64,000 nt of DNA from positions 62,001-126,000 of the forward strand of contig NZ_QVIO01000001.1 in assembly GCF_003416895.1 (NCBI RefSeq). The letters run 5' to 3'. Numbering within the stretch: position 1 is the first letter of the stretch; each line of letters opens with the position of its first letter. This document shows positions 26,246 through 36,731 of the stretch, piece after piece. The DNA is from Duganella sp. BJB476. GTDB taxonomy: Bacteria > Pseudomonadota > Gammaproteobacteria > Burkholderiales > Burkholderiaceae_D. The notes below the pieces were generated by a model. That model searched no databases. It was given only the letters and a program-made list of their open reading frames with translations, and was not told the DNA's origin. Position numbers and translations under genes: made by a program.

Positions 26246-29200
26246 ATGCGCCTCCTGTCCCGCTTTATCGGCATGGCCGCCTTGTGCAGCCTTCCTCTGG
26301 CCGTCCTGGCCCAGACTTCCGTCACTTCCTTTTCTCCCGTCGGCGTCGTCAAAGGCGTGCGCCAGGCGACGGCGCGCTTCAGCGGCCAGATGGTCCCGCT
26401 GGGCGACATGCGCCTGGGCGATCCGTTCACCATCGATTGCCCGGAAGAGGGCAAGGGCCGCTGGATCGACGGCAAAAACTGGAGCTACGATTTCGCCCGC
26501 GACCTGCCGGCCGGCGTGGCATGCAGCTTCACGCTGAAGCAGGACGCCAAAGACCTGGCGGGCAAGCCGCTTGCCGGCGAACGCCGTTTCGCCTTTACCA
26601 CCGGCGGCCCCGCCATCGTGCAGTCGATGCCGCGCGAGGGCGCGGCGGATATCGACGAACAGCAGATCTTCATCCTCGGCCTGGACGCGCCGGCCAGCGA
26701 CGACACCGTCGCCGCGCATACATGGTGCCGCGCCGAAGGCATCAACGAAAAAATCGGCGTGCGCGTGCTGGCCGGCGCGGAACGCGAGCAGATACTGGAA
26801 CAGCGCAAGTCCTTCATGGACCGCTACCTGACCATCTACTTCAAGGCGCGCGGCGTGGTGTGGGGCGCGACGGCGACCGTGCGCAGCAAGCGCCTGGAAA
26901 AGCTGCCGCTGGCGGTCCTGCAATGCAAGCGCCGCCTGCCTGCGAATGCGGAAGTGTCGCTGGTCTGGGGCGCGGGCATCGCGGCCGACAGCGGCATCGC
27001 GACGACGCAGGAGCAGACCTGGTCGTACAAGACACGGCCTGAATTCACCGCCAAGTTCAGTTGCGACAGGCTGAAAACCAACGGCGCCTGCATCCCCTTC
27101 CTGCCCGCTCGCCTGGAGTTCACGGCGCCGATCCGCATGGCCGATGCCTTGGCCGTCAAGTTGACCGGCCCTGGCGGCAAAGTCTTCAAGGCCAGCGTCA
27201 ACAAGGAAGAAGCCAAGGCCGATTATGTCAGCTGGCTGACCATTGAAGGCCCGTTCCCGGAGAAGTCCAAACTGACGCTGTCGCTGCCGGCCGGCTTGAA
27301 GGACGACGCCAACCGCCCCTTGCTGAATCAGGCGCGCTTCCCGATGGCGGTGCAGACGGATGTGCAGCCGCCGCTGGTCAAGTTCCCGGCGCGTTTCGGC
27401 ATCATCGAGGCCAAGGGCGACCGGCTGCTGCCGGTCACGGTGCGCAATGTCGAAGGCAGCCTGGCCGGGCGCACGTCGCGAGTCGACGGCGCGGCCTTGC
27501 GCGTCAACGACGCCGGCGTCGCGCAGGATGAGCAGGACCGCCAGGTCATGTTCTGGCTGCGCCGCATGTCCGGCTATGGCTGGGAACCGCAGGAGCTGTA
27601 TGGCGACGCCTTGTATCAGCCGCTGCTGGGCGAGAGCAGGAAGGCGCCGGTTGGCGCGGTCGAACGCTTCATCATGCCCAAGCCGGGCGGGCGCCAGGCG
27701 TTTGAGGTGGTCGGCATCCCGTTGCGCAAGCCTGGCTTCTACGTGGTCGAACTGGCCAGCCCCAAGCTGGGCGCGGCGTTGAACGACAAGCCATCCACCG
27801 CCTATATCAGCACGGCGGCGCTGGTGACCAATATGGTGGCGCACTTCAAGCGCGGCGCGCGGTCGTCGCTGGTGTGGGTGACGTCGCTGGACAAGGGCAA
27901 GCCCGTGCCGCAAGCGCAGGTGACGGTGCGCGATTGCGCCGGCAAGCAGATATGGCAGGGCGTCACCAACAGCATGGGCGTGGCCAGCATCGCGAAGGAG
28001 CTGCAAGAGAGCAGCTGCGAATCCGCAGGCGGCTACTTCATTAGCGCACGCAGCGGCGCCGACATGACCTTTACGCTGTCCAGCTGGACGCGCGGCATCG
28101 AGAGTTGGCGCTTCAACCTGCCGACCGAAGGCAGCGGCGCCGACAACGTCATCGCCGCCACGGTATTCGACCGCACGCTGCTGCGCGCCGGCGAGACGGT
28201 GCACATGAAGCACTTCCTGCGTCGCCATGTCGAACGGGGCATAGCGCTGGTCGGCGCGAACGATGCGTCGCGCAAGGCGCAGCCGGGCAGCATCTTCGTC
28301 ATGCACGAAGGGAGCGAGCAGAAATATGAGCTGCCGATCGCCTGGAACGCCAACGGCAGCGCGGAAAACCAGTGGGTGATACCGGCCGACGCCAAGCAGG
28401 GCTGGTACTCCGTCATGCTGGGCGGCCGCACGGCGGGGCGCTTCCGTGTCGAGCAGTTCCGCGTGCCGACCATGAAGGCCATCCTCCAAGGACCGAAGAC
28501 GCCGGCCATCCAGGCACCTGCGGTGGATCTGGATGTGCAGCTCAGCTACCTGTCCGGCGGCGGCGCCGGCGGCGCGGCGGTGCAGCTGCGCACCGTGGTG
28601 CAGGACAAGGCGGTCAGCTTTGAAGACTACGCGGACTTCACCTTCAGCGCCGGCGACGTCAAGGTCGGCGTGGAGCGCAGCAACGGCGCCTTCGATGAAG
28701 ACGAGGGCATGTTCGAGGAAGGCGAGGCCGATGCCGATGCCAGCGGCGGTGCGGTCAGCGGCCCGTCCGGCATCAAGACCCGCAGCCTCACGCTGGACAA
28801 GGCCGGTGGCGCGCGCGTCACGCTGGACCAGCTGCCGACGGTGCAAACGCCGCACGACCTGACGGCCGAAATGTCCTACCAGGACGCCAACGGCGAAACG
28901 CTGTCCGTGTCCACTCGCATTCCCCTGTGGCCGTCCAGCTACGTGATCGGCATTCAGCCGGACGGCTGGGTGCTGAGCAAGGACGCGTTGAAATTCCAGG
29001 TGGTGGTGCTGGACCTGCAGGGCAAGCCGGTGGCCGATGCGCCGGTGTCGGTGGACTTCTTCCAGCGGCAATCGTACTCGCACCGCCGGCGCCTGATCGG
29101 CGGCTTTTACGCCTACGAGAACAACAACGAAGTCAAGGCGCTGGGCGCCGCCTGTGAAGGCAAAACCGACAACAAGGGTCTGCTGATCTGCCAGGTCAAG

Positions 29201-31981
29201 GCGCCCGCATCGGGCAACCTGATTCTGCGCGCCAAAACGCAGGATAGCCAGCAGCGGGTGGCGATGACCAACCGCGAAACCTGGGTGGCGGACGGTGCCG
29301 ACTGGTGGTTCAACGCCACCGACAACGACCGCATCGATCTGCTGCCGGAGAAGAAGCGCTACGAGCCGGGCGACACGGCCAGCTTCCAGGTGCGCATGCC
29401 GTTCCGCGAGGCGACCGCGCTGATCACCGTGGAGCGTGAAGGCATCATCGATACCTATGTGCGGCCGTTGTCGGGCAGTTCGCCGGTGTTCACCATCCCG
29501 GTCAAGAACAGCTATGCGCCCAACGTGTACGTATCGGCGCTGGTGGTGCGCGGCCGCGTGGCCAGCGTGCAGCCGACCGCGCTGGTCGACCTGGGCAAGC
29601 CCGCCTACAAGCTTGGCATCACGCCGCTGCGCGTGGGCTGGTCGGCCAATGAGCTGAAGGTGCAGGTCACCGCCGACAAGCCGGTCTACAATATCCGCGA
29701 CAAGGCCACCGTGGCGGTCAAGGTCACGCGCTCGGACGGTTCGGCGCCGCCCGCAGGCGCCGAGGTGGCGCTGGCGGCGGTCGATGTCGGCCTGCTGGAG
29801 CTGATGCCCAACACCAGCTGGGACCTGCTGGAAGCGATGATGCAGCAGCGCAGCCTGCAAGTGGAAACGGCGACCGCGCAGATGCAGGTGGTCGGCAAGC
29901 GTCACTTCGGCCGCAAGGCCGTGCCGCACGGCGGTGGCGGTGGCAAGGGCGCGGGTCGTGAGCTGTTCGATACGCTGCTGTTCTGGAAAGCCCGCGTCAC
30001 GCTGGACGCCAACGGCGAAGCCACGGTGCAGGTGCCGATCAACGATTCGCTGACGGCCTTCCGCATCGTCGCCATCGCCAGCGCCGACGCCGATTTGTTC
30101 GGCACCGGCCGCACCGAGGTGCGTAGCTCGCAGGATCTGATACTGCTGTCAGGCCTGCCCGCGCTGGTGCGCGAGGGCGACCGCTTCCGCGCCGGCTTCA
30201 CGCTGCGTAACACCACCAATGCCGCCGTCAAGGTCGCGTTGACCGCCAGTGCGGGCGGCAAGGCGCTGGCGCCGCAGCAGGTGTCGTTGGAGGCCGGGCA
30301 GGCGCAGGATGTCGGCTGGGATTACCAGGTGCCGCTGTCCGTCAGCACGCTGGCGTGGGACGTGAGCGCCAACATCATCACTGAAGGCGAGGGCGGTGCT
30401 GCATCGCGCGACCGGCTGAAGGTCAAGCAGAAAGTGGTGGCCGCCGTACCGGTACGCACCACGCAGGCGACCTTGCTGCAACTGGACGGCAAGCAGTCCA
30501 TGCAGGTGCGCTTGCCGGACGATGCGCTGCCGGGACGCGGCGGCGTGCAGGCGCAGTTCAGCGCCAGGCTCGGTAGCGACCTGCCGGGTGTGCGCGACTA
30601 CATGAGCGCTTATCCATACCGCTGCTTCGAGCAGGTCAGCTCACGCGCCATCGCGCTGCATGACAAGGCGATGTGGCAGTCGGCAGTCGATACGCTGCCG
30701 GCGCACTTGGACGCCGATGGCCTGGTCAAGTACTTCGCCAGCATGCAGCAGGGTTCCGACACGCTGACCGCCTATGTGCTGTCGGCCTCGCAGGAAGCCA
30801 GCTACGCCATTCCCGATGAGCTGAAGGGGCGCATGGAGAGCGGCCTGATGGCCTTTGTGCAGGGCAAAGTGACGCGCTACTCGTCGCTGCCGACCACCGA
30901 CCTGGCAATTCGCAAGATGGCTGCGCTGGAGGCGCTGTCGCGTTCCAACGGCATCCAGCCGGAAGCGCTGGAGTCGTTCTCCGTCGAGCCGAATCTGTGG
31001 CCGACGTCCGCCGTCATCGACTGGTACCTAGTGCTCAAGCGCTCGCCCAAGCTGCCGCAGCACGCGCAGCGGCTGGCGCAGACGGACCAGATTCTGCGTT
31101 CGCGCCTGAACCTGCAAGGCACGACGATGGGCTTCTCGACCGAACGCACCGACGACTGGTGGTGGCTGATGGCCTCCGCCGACAGCAACGCCAACCGGCT
31201 GCTGCTGGCGATGGTGGACAACCCGGTCTGGAAGGAAGACATCGGCCGGCTGGCGCGCGGCGCGCTGGGACGCCAGAAGAAAGGCCGCTGGGGCACGACG
31301 GTGGCCAATGCCTGGGGCACGCTGGCGATCGACCGCTTCTCGCAGAAGTTCGAGAACGTGGCGGTGACCGGCACCAGCAGCGCCACGCTGGGACAGGCCA
31401 GCAAGAGCATCGCCTTCGGTGGCGCGACCAAGGGCGGCAGCGTGCTGCTGCCATGGCCGCGTGGCAGCGGCGAACTGGAACTCGCGCACGCAGGCACCGG
31501 CAAGCCGTGGGTGACGGTGCAGACGCTGGCCGCGCTACCGCTGAAGACGCCGGTATCGAGCGGCTACAAGATCGCCAAGACCATCACGCCGGTGGAGCAG
31601 AAGAAGGCCGGCGTCTGGTCGCGCGGCGACGTCTATCGCGTGCATCTGGATCTGGAAGCGCAGTCGGACATGACCTGGGTGGTGGTGGATGATCCGATCC
31701 CGGCCAGCGCCACGGTGCTGGGTTCCGGCCTGGGACGCGATTCGCAGTTGCTCAGCAGCGGCAATAAGAGCAGCGGCTGGGCGTGGCCGGTGTTCGAGGA
31801 GCGCACCTTCGAGGGCTATCACGCGTTCTATCAGTTTGTCCCGAAAGGCAAGTGGAGCGTGGAGTACACTGTGCGCTTGAATAATCCGGGCCAGTTCAAC
31901 CTGCCGACCACGCGCGTCGAAGCGATGTACAGCCCGGAGATGTTTGGCGAAGCGCCGAATGCACCGATGAGCGTTAAATGA
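26246..31981 (+). CDS. Bacterial alpha-2-macroglobulin family protein
   Basis: 1911 aa, one of the largest proteins in the window. A signal peptide (about residues 1-22, ...LAVLAQ) exports it to the periplasm; no lipobox Cys is present, unlike E. coli YfhM, so it may be soluble. The middle holds MG1/MG2-like beta domains and the bait-like region; the A2M core is marked by LLPEKKRYEPGDTASFQVRMPF and DTLLFWKARVTLDANGEATVQVPINDSLTAFRIVAIA (given here in outline). The thioester motif is YRCFEQ with Cys1460, Glu1462 and Gln1463. A2M proteins trap proteases and are thought to protect the envelope. The ATGA overlap with pbpC supports translational coupling, the known yfhM-pbpC pairing. Confidence 0.9.
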   Translation: MRLLSRFIGMAALCSLPLAVLAQTSVTSFSPVGVVKGVRQATARFSGQMVPLGDMRLGDPFTIDCPEEGKGRWIDGKNWSYDFARDLPAGVACSFTLKQDAKDLAGKPLAGERRFAFTTGGPAIVQSMPREGAADIDEQQIFILGLDAPASDDTVAAHTWCRAEGINEKIGVRVLAGAEREQILEQRKSFMDRYLTIYFKARGVVWGATATVRSKRLEKLPLAVLQCKRRLPANAEVSLVWGAGIAADSGIATTQEQTWSYKTRPEFTAKFSCDRLKTNGACIPFLPARLEFTAPIRMADALAVKLTGPGGKVFKASVNKEEAKADYVSWLTIEGPFPEKSKLTLSLPAGLKDDANRPLLNQARFPMAVQTDVQPPLVKFPARFGIIEAKGDRLLPVTVRNVEGSLAGRTSRVDGAALRVNDAGVAQDEQDRQVMFWLRRMSGYGWEPQELYGDALYQPLLGESRKAPVGAVERFIMPKPGGRQAFEVVGIPLRKPGFYVVELASPKLGAALNDKPSTAYISTAALVTNMVAHFKRGARSSLVWVTSLDKGKPVPQAQVTVRDCAGKQIWQGVTNSMGVASIAKELQESSCESAGGYFISARSGADMTFTLSSWTRGIESWRFNLPTEGSGADNVIAATVFDRTLLRAGETVHMKHFLRRHVERGIALVGANDASRKAQPGSIFVMHEGSEQKYELPIAWNANGSAENQWVIPADAKQGWYSVMLGGRTAGRFRVEQFRVPTMKAILQGPKTPAIQAPAVDLDVQLSYLSGGGAGGAAVQLRTVVQDKAVSFEDYADFTFSAGDVKVGVERSNGAFDEDEGMFEEGEADADASGGAVSGPSGIKTRSLTLDKAGGARVTLDQLPTVQTPHDLTAEMSYQDANGETLSVSTRIPLWPSSYVIGIQPDGWVLSKDALKFQVVVLDLQGKPVADAPVSVDFFQRQSYSHRRRLIGGFYAYENNNEVKALGAACEGKTDNKGLLICQVKAPASGNLILRAKTQDSQQRVAMTNRETWVADGADWWFNATDNDRIDLLPEKKRYEPGDTASFQVRMPFREATALITVEREGIIDTYVRPLSGSSPVFTIPVKNSYAPNVYVSALVVRGRVASVQPTALVDLGKPAYKLGITPLRVGWSANELKVQVTADKPVYNIRDKATVAVKVTRSDGSAPPAGAEVALAAVDVGLLELMPNTSWDLLEAMMQQRSLQVETATAQMQVVGKRHFGRKAVPHGGGGGKGAGRELFDTLLFWKARVTLDANGEATVQVPINDSLTAFRIVAIASADADLFGTGRTEVRSSQDLILLSGLPALVREGDRFRAGFTLRNTTNAAVKVALTASAGGKALAPQQVSLEAGQAQDVGWDYQVPLSVSTLAWDVSANIITEGEGGAASRDRLKVKQKVVAAVPVRTTQATLLQLDGKQSMQVRLPDDALPGRGGVQAQFSARLGSDLPGVRDYMSAYPYRCFEQVSSRAIALHDKAMWQSAVDTLPAHLDADGLVKYFASMQQGSDTLTAYVLSASQEASYAIPDELKGRMESGLMAFVQGKVTRYSSLPTTDLAIRKMAALEALSRSNGIQPEALESFSVEPNLWPTSAVIDWYLVLKRSPKLPQHAQRLAQTDQILRSRLNLQGTTMGFSTERTDDWWWLMASADSNANRLLLAMVDNPVWKEDIGRLARGALGRQKKGRWGTTVANAWGTLAIDRFSQKFENVAVTGTSSATLGQASKSIAFGGATKGGSVLLPWPRGSGELELAHAGTGKPWVTVQTLAALPLKTPVSSGYKIAKTITPVEQKKAGVWSRGDVYRVHLDLEAQSDMTWVVVDDPIPASATVLGSGLGRDSQLLSSGNKSSGWAWPVFEERTFEGYHAFYQFVPKGKWSVEYTVRLNNPGQFNLPTTRVEAMYSPEMFGEAPNAPMSVK

Positions 31982-34095
31982 AACTGATTGCAGCAACCCT
32001 GCTGGCGCTGGCCGGCGCCGCACAAGGGGCGCCGGCCGCCGGCCCCGCTGCATCCACCGATGTCGCTGGAGTGCCGACGCCGGAGCAGGTGCGCGCCGGC
32101 TATCGCTCGTCGGAAGCCGAACTGCTGGACCGCCACGGCCAGCCGGTGCAATCGCTGCGCATCGACATGAAGGTGCGCCGCCTGCCGTGGGTGGCGCTAG
32201 CCGACATCTCTCCCAGCCTGCCGGCGGCGGTGCTGCAAGCCGAAGACCAGCGCTTCTACGAACATGGAGGCGTCGACTGGAGCGCGGCCACCAAGGCCGC
32301 TTGGGATAATCTGTTCCGCAGCCGTCCGCGCGGCGCCTCCACCATCACCATGCAGCTGGCGGCGCAGTTGGATCCGCATCTGCAAGCATCTACCAAGGGC
32401 CGCAGTTGGGGCCAGAAGTGGGACCAGATCAAAGCCGCCCGCCAGCTCGACGCTACCTGGACCAAGCCGCAGATTATGGAGGCCTATCTGAACCTGGTGT
32501 CGTTTCGCGGCGAGCTGCAAGGTGTGGGTGCGGCGGCGCGCGGCTTGTTCGGCAAGGCGCCGTCGGGATTGAACCTGACCGAATCGATGATCCTGGCCAG
32601 CCTGCTGCGCGGGCCGGGCGCGGCGCCCAAGGTGGTGTGGCAGCGCGCGTGCGCACTGTCGCGCGAACTCAAGGCGCCCGCCACCTGCAACGAGATCGAG
32701 CTGCGGACCATGATCGCGATGAGCCGCCCGTTGTTGGCAGCCGAATTACCGCCAGCGCCGCAAGTGGCCCAGCAGCTGTTGACCAGTGGCGGCCAAGCGG
32801 TGCGCAGCACGCTCGATGGCGATTTGCAGCGTTACGCGCAAACGGCATTGCGGCAGCAGCTGATATCGCTGAGGGAACGCAACGTCAACGATGGCGCGTT
32901 GGTGGTGCTGGATAACGCCAGCGGCGAGATCCTGGCCTACGTCGGCAATGCGGGCGGTGGCGAGGTCGATGGTGTGGCGGCGTTGCGGCAGGCCGGTTCC
33001 ACGCTCAAGCCCTTCCTGTACGAGCTGGCGCTGGAGCGCAAGCTGATCACGGCGGCGTCGGTGATGGACGATACGGCGATCGATATCTCCACGCCGTCCG
33101 GCCTGTACATTCCGCAGAACTATGACAAGGACTTCAAAGGCCATGTCAGCGCGCGTACCAGTCTTGCCAGTTCGCTCAACGTGCCGGCGGTGCGCACGCT
33201 GGTGATGACCGGCATGGACCGCTTCTACGAGCGCCTGCATGACGTGGGGCTGAGCAGCCTGACCGAGGCGCCGGATTTCTATGGCTATTCGCTGGCGCTG
33301 GGTTCCGCCGAGGTGTCGCTGCTGGAGTTAAGCAATGCCTATCGCACGCTGGCCAACGGCGGAATGTACGGTGCGGTGACACTGGCGCCGCGCGCTGGTG
33401 CTGCGCCTTCGTCGCGCCGGGTGCTGGATGCCAGGGGCGCCTTCATCGTAGGCGACATCCTCTCCGACCGCGCCGCGCGCAGCCTGACCTTCGGCCTGAA
33501 GAACGAGCTGGCCACCACCTTCTGGAGCGCGGTCAAGACCGGCACCAGCAAGGATATGCGCGACAACTGGTGCATGGGGTACTCGGACAAATACACGGTC
33601 GGCGTCTGGGTCGGCAATTTCGATGGGCAGTCGATGTGGGACGTTTCCGGCGTCACCGGCGCGGCGCCGGTGTGGCGCGATGTGATGGACTACCTGCATC
33701 GCGGCCAGGCCAGCCGCGCGCCGCAGCCACCGGCGGGCATGCTGCGCCAGCAGATCGTCTACCAGCCGGCGCTGGAATCGGCGCGCGGCGAGTGGTTCAT
33801 CTCCGGCACCGAAACCCCGGTCATCGCGCTGGTGCAGGACACGCAGCGCGCACCCAAGATTCTGTATCCGGGCGACGCCAGCATCATCGCCATCGATCCC
33901 GACATTCCGGACGCCGTCCAGCGCGTCTTCTTCCAGGCCCAGGCAGGGAAGGGGCTGCACTGGCGCCTGGACGGAGCCGACCTCGGCCAAGCCAACGCCG
34001 ACTATGCCTGGCGCCCCATTCCCGGCCCGCACCAGTTGGCCCTGATCGACGCCAACGCCCAAGTCATCGCCACCACCCGCTTCCACGTCCGCTAA
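31978..34095 (+). CDS. pbpC: Penicillin-binding protein 1C (bifunctional class A PBP)
   Basis: 705 aa. N-terminal GT51 glycosyltransferase (about residues 60-230): AEDQRFYEHGGVDW with the catalytic Glu, GASTITMQLAAQLDP and ELQGVGAAARGLFGK. Transpeptidase domain: STLK with Ser341 and Lys344, SSLNVPA, and KTGTS beginning at Lys520. Residues about 610-705 are the PBP1C-specific C-terminal domain (biPBP_C). The N-terminus reads like a cleavable signal peptide (LLALAGAAQGAPAA) rather than the long anchor helix of E. coli PBP1C, so membrane attachment is uncertain. Coupled to the alpha-2-macroglobulin gene, with which PBP1C is thought to work in envelope repair. Confidence 0.95.
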   Translation: MKLIAATLLALAGAAQGAPAAGPAASTDVAGVPTPEQVRAGYRSSEAELLDRHGQPVQSLRIDMKVRRLPWVALADISPSLPAAVLQAEDQRFYEHGGVDWSAATKAAWDNLFRSRPRGASTITMQLAAQLDPHLQASTKGRSWGQKWDQIKAARQLDATWTKPQIMEAYLNLVSFRGELQGVGAAARGLFGKAPSGLNLTESMILASLLRGPGAAPKVVWQRACALSRELKAPATCNEIELRTMIAMSRPLLAAELPPAPQVAQQLLTSGGQAVRSTLDGDLQRYAQTALRQQLISLRERNVNDGALVVLDNASGEILAYVGNAGGGEVDGVAALRQAGSTLKPFLYELALERKLITAASVMDDTAIDISTPSGLYIPQNYDKDFKGHVSARTSLASSLNVPAVRTLVMTGMDRFYERLHDVGLSSLTEAPDFYGYSLALGSAEVSLLELSNAYRTLANGGMYGAVTLAPRAGAAPSSRRVLDARGAFIVGDILSDRAARSLTFGLKNELATTFWSAVKTGTSKDMRDNWCMGYSDKYTVGVWVGNFDGQSMWDVSGVTGAAPVWRDVMDYLHRGQASRAPQPPAGMLRQQIVYQPALESARGEWFISGTETPVIALVQDTQRAPKILYPGDASIIAIDPDIPDAVQRVFFQAQAGKGLHWRLDGADLGQANADYAWRPIPGPHQLALIDANAQVIATTRFHVR

Positions 34096-34102
34096 AATGA
34101 AA

Positions 34103-34125
34103 AAAGCCGGCGCTGGGCCGGCTTT
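34103..34125. terminator. Bidirectional terminator between pbpC and the YccA-family gene
   Basis: A perfect 9-bp stem AAAGCCGGC with its complement around GCTGG. It has an A-rich tract on the left and TTT on the right, and lies between two convergent stop codons. Confidence 0.7.
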
Positions 34126-34145
34126 CGAGGGTGCTGCTGGTTCGC

Positions 34146-34829
34146 TTAGTCGCGGCTGCCGCCGAAGATGCCCAGCAGGCGCAGCAGGTTGACGAAGACG
34201 TTGTACACGTCCAGGTAGATGCTCAGTGTGGCGCGGATGTAGTTGGTCTCGCCGCCGTTGATGATCTGCTGTACGTCATACAGGATGTAGGCCGAGAAGA
34301 TCACGACCGCGATCACCGAAATCACCAGCGACATCGCCGGGATGTGCAGGAAGATATTGGCCAGCGACGCCAGCATCAGGACGACAACGCCGGCGAACAG
34401 CCAGGTGCCCATGCCCGAGAAATCGCGCTTGGAGACGGTGGCGATCGAAGCCAGCACCGCAAACACGGTCGCCGTGCCGCCGAATGCCGTCATGATCAGG
34501 AAGGCGCCGTTGGTGTAGGCGCGCAGCGTGAACGACAGGATAGGCGTCAGCATCAGTCCCATGAAGAAGGTAAAGCCCAGCAGCAGGGCCACGCCCACGC
34601 CGGAATCCTTGTTCTTTTCGATGCCCCAGATGAAGCCGAAGGCCACCGCCAGGAACAGCAAGCTCATCAGCCCGCCGCCCAGCGGCAGCTGCAGGGCCAC
34701 GCCCAGCACGGCGCCAAAGATGGTCGGCACCATCGACAGCGCCAGCAGCCAGTAGGTGTTGCGCAGCACGGCGTGCTGCACCGAACGGCGGCTTCCCGCC
34801 AGGTCGTAGGTGTTTTGCATGTTGTTCAT
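34146..34829 (-). CDS. Bax inhibitor-1/YccA family membrane protein
   Basis: 227 aa with about seven hydrophobic segments spread along the chain, typical of the BI-1/YccA/YbhL family. The C-terminal signature SLIYDVQQIINGG-like (here AYILYDVQQIINGGETNYIRATLSIYLDVYNVFVNLLRLLG, in pieces) carries the conserved Asp of the proposed pH/calcium switch. E. coli YccA interacts with FtsH and modulates its proteolysis of membrane proteins; YbhL is a related paralogue. A strong AAGGAGG lies before the ATG at 34829. It stands alone, converging with pbpC. Confidence 0.92.
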   Translation of the reverse strand: MNNMQNTYDLAGSRRSVQHAVLRNTYWLLALSMVPTIFGAVLGVALQLPLGGGLMSLLFLAVAFGFIWGIEKNKDSGVGVALLLGFTFFMGLMLTPILSFTLRAYTNGAFLIMTAFGGTATVFAVLASIATVSKRDFSGMGTWLFAGVVVLMLASLANIFLHIPAMSLVISVIAVVIFSAYILYDVQQIINGGETNYIRATLSIYLDVYNVFVNLLRLLGIFGGSRD

Positions 34830-35078
34830 AAGGAACCTCCTTCAGAGTAATTCGAATACCGCTTGCCAAAAGCATAGCACGCCGGGGTAAAAATGCGCAA
34901 AATGGGCCCCAAAACCCGCTTAAAGATGGCTTAATCTAGCCATAGTCCTAATATATGGCCGCTCTTGCAAGCTTATCTACGCCCGATTCTCGGTATATGG
35001 GGTGTTCTATGGTAAAATCAAAGGTTGATTGAGTTATCAATTTTGTTTTAAACCTTTCTTTTTATTGGAGTTTTTTAA

Positions 35079-35486
35079 ATGGCAATCGAACGCACCCTGT
35101 CGATCATCAAACCAGACGCAGTTGCAAAAAACGTAATCGGCCAAATCTACAGCCGTTTCGAAGGCGCTGGCCTGAAGATCGTTGCTGCTCAAATGAAGCA
35201 ACTGTCGCGTGAAGAAGCTGAAGGCTTCTACGCTGCACACAAAGAGCGCGGCTTCTTCAAGGATCTGGTTGACTTCATGGTCTCCGGTCCAGTCATGATC
35301 CAAGCTCTGGAAGGCGAAAACGCAGTCCTGAAAAACCGCGAACTGATGGGCGCTACCGATCCTAAGAAGGCTGACAAGGGCACCATCCGCGCCGACTTCG
35401 CCGATTCGATCGACGCTAACGCTGTTCACGGTTCCGACGCTGTCGAAGCCGCCCAAGTTGAAATCGCTTACTTCTTCGGTAAGTAA
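35079..35486 (+). CDS. ndk: Nucleoside diphosphate kinase
   Basis: 135 aa in this count, close to the 141-143 aa of most bacterial Ndk. Transfers the gamma-phosphate of NTPs to NDPs through a phosphohistidine. [20 protein letters not shown] at the N-terminus and [12 protein letters not shown] near the C-terminus (with the phosphorylated His) are diagnostic, along with [18 protein letters not shown] for nucleotide binding. TTGGAG lies upstream at a good distance. First gene of the long + strand housekeeping run. Confidence 0.97.
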   Translation: MAIERTLSIIKPDAVAKNVIGQIYSRFEGAGLKIVAAQMKQLSREEAEGFYAAHKERGFFKDLVDFMVSGPVMIQALEGENAVLKNRELMGATDPKKADKGTIRADFADSIDANAVHGSDAVEAAQVEIAYFFGK

Positions 35487-35498
35487 TTTTTAGTAGAT

Positions 35499-35526
35499 CC
35501 GTTTCCGCGCCGCGGTGCGGAAACGG
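35499..35526 (+). other. Stem-loop between ndk and rlmN
   Basis: A perfect 10-bp stem (CCGTTTCCGC and its complement) with an 8-base loop, ending five bases before the rlmN start codon. The run after the stem is A, not T, so it is not a normal terminator; it may stabilise the ndk transcript or limit access to the rlmN ribosome site. Confidence 0.5.
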
Positions 35527-35531
35527 AAAAA

Positions 35532-36731
35532 ATGATTAGTACTGTTTTGAACCTGAATATGAACGCACCTCTGACCAACTTGCTGGACTTCGATCCCGCG
35601 CAACTTATCGCTTATTGCGCCGAGTTGGGGGAGAAGCCGTTCCGCGCCAAGCAACTGCAACGCTGGATCCACCAATTCGGTGCGTCGGATTTCGACAGCA
35701 TGACCGATCTGGCCAAGTCGCTGCGCGACAAACTGAAAACCCGCGCCCACGTCACGGCGCCGGCCGTCATCAGCGACCACACGTCCACCGACGGCACGCG
35801 CAAATGGCTGGTCGACGTCGGCAACGGCAACGCGGTCGAAACCGTGTTCATCCCGGAAGAAAACCGCGGCACGCTGTGCATCTCGACCCAGGCCGGCTGC
35901 GCCGTCAACTGCCGCTTCTGCTCGACCGGCAAGCAAGGCTTCTCGCGCAACCTGACCGTCGGCGAAATCATCGGCCAGCTGTGGATGGCGGAATTCGAAC
36001 TGCGTCGCACCAAGGGCATCGAGCCAGGCCCGAAAGGCGAACGCCAGATCACCAACGTGGTCATGATGGGCATGGGCGAGCCGCTGCTGAACTTCGAGCC
36101 GACCGCCACCGCCCTCAAGCTGATGCTGGACGATAACGCCTACGGCCTGTCGCGCCGCCGCGTGACCCTGTCCACCTCCGGCGTGGTGCCGATGATGGAC
36201 AAGCTGTCGCAGGAAGTGCCGGTGGCGCTGGCCGTCTCGCTGCACGCCTCGAACGACAAGCTGCGCGACAGCCTGATCCCGCTGAACAAAAAATACCCGC
36301 TCAAAGAGCTGATGGCCGCCTGCAAGCGCTACCTGGAATTTGCGCCGCGCGACTTCATCACCTTCGAGTACTGCATGCTCGACGGCGTCAACGACTCCGA
36401 CGAGAACGCCCGTGAACTGCTGGCCCTGGTGCAGGACCGCGAGTTCGGCGTCAACTGCAAATTCAACCTGATTCCGTTCAATCCCTTCCCGGAATCGGGC
36501 CTGCTGCGCTCCAAGAACCCGCGCATCAAGGCCTTCGCCCAGATCCTGGTCGACGGCGGCATCGTCACCACCATCCGCAAGACGCGCGGCGACGATATCG
36601 ACGCCGCCTGCGGCCAGCTGGCCGGCGAAGTCCAGGACCGCACCAAGGTCGCCCAGCGCATGGAGAAGATGGCCGAGTACCAGCAGAAATTCGGCGCTGA
36701 CTTCGGCAAGATCGTGGAGATCCGTTCCTGA
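35532..36731 (+). CDS. rlmN: Dual-specificity 23S rRNA/tRNA adenine-C2 methyltransferase RlmN
   Basis: 399 aa radical-SAM enzyme that methylates A2503 of 23S rRNA and A37 of some tRNAs. Three iron-sulfur cysteines appear in [14 protein letters not shown] (about residues 124-137), followed by [15 protein letters not shown] and [12 protein letters not shown]. The conserved cysteine near the C-terminus is in the [13 protein letters not shown] segment. The ATG at 35532 has a weak GGA before it; a second ATG at 35559 has no ribosome site. Its stop overlaps the first base of pilF's ATG. Confidence 0.95.
   Translation: MISTVLNLNMNAPLTNLLDFDPAQLIAYCAELGEKPFRAKQLQRWIHQFGASDFDSMTDLAKSLRDKLKTRAHVTAPAVISDHTSTDGTRKWLVDVGNGNAVETVFIPEENRGTLCISTQAGCAVNCRFCSTGKQGFSRNLTVGEIIGQLWMAEFELRRTKGIEPGPKGERQITNVVMMGMGEPLLNFEPTATALKLMLDDNAYGLSRRRVTLSTSGVVPMMDKLSQEVPVALAVSLHASNDKLRDSLIPLNKKYPLKELMAACKRYLEFAPRDFITFEYCMLDGVNDSDENARELLALVQDREFGVNCKFNLIPFNPFPESGLLRSKNPRIKAFAQILVDGGIVTTIRKTRGDDIDAACGQLAGEVQDRTKVAQRMEKMAEYQQKFGADFGKIVEIRS

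Noticed and set aside
26069..29929. A 1286-codon open frame antisense to the alpha-2-macroglobulin gene
   Set aside because: Length alone is not evidence in this GC-rich DNA; the sense strand encodes a clear A2M with a thioester motif and a pbpC partner.
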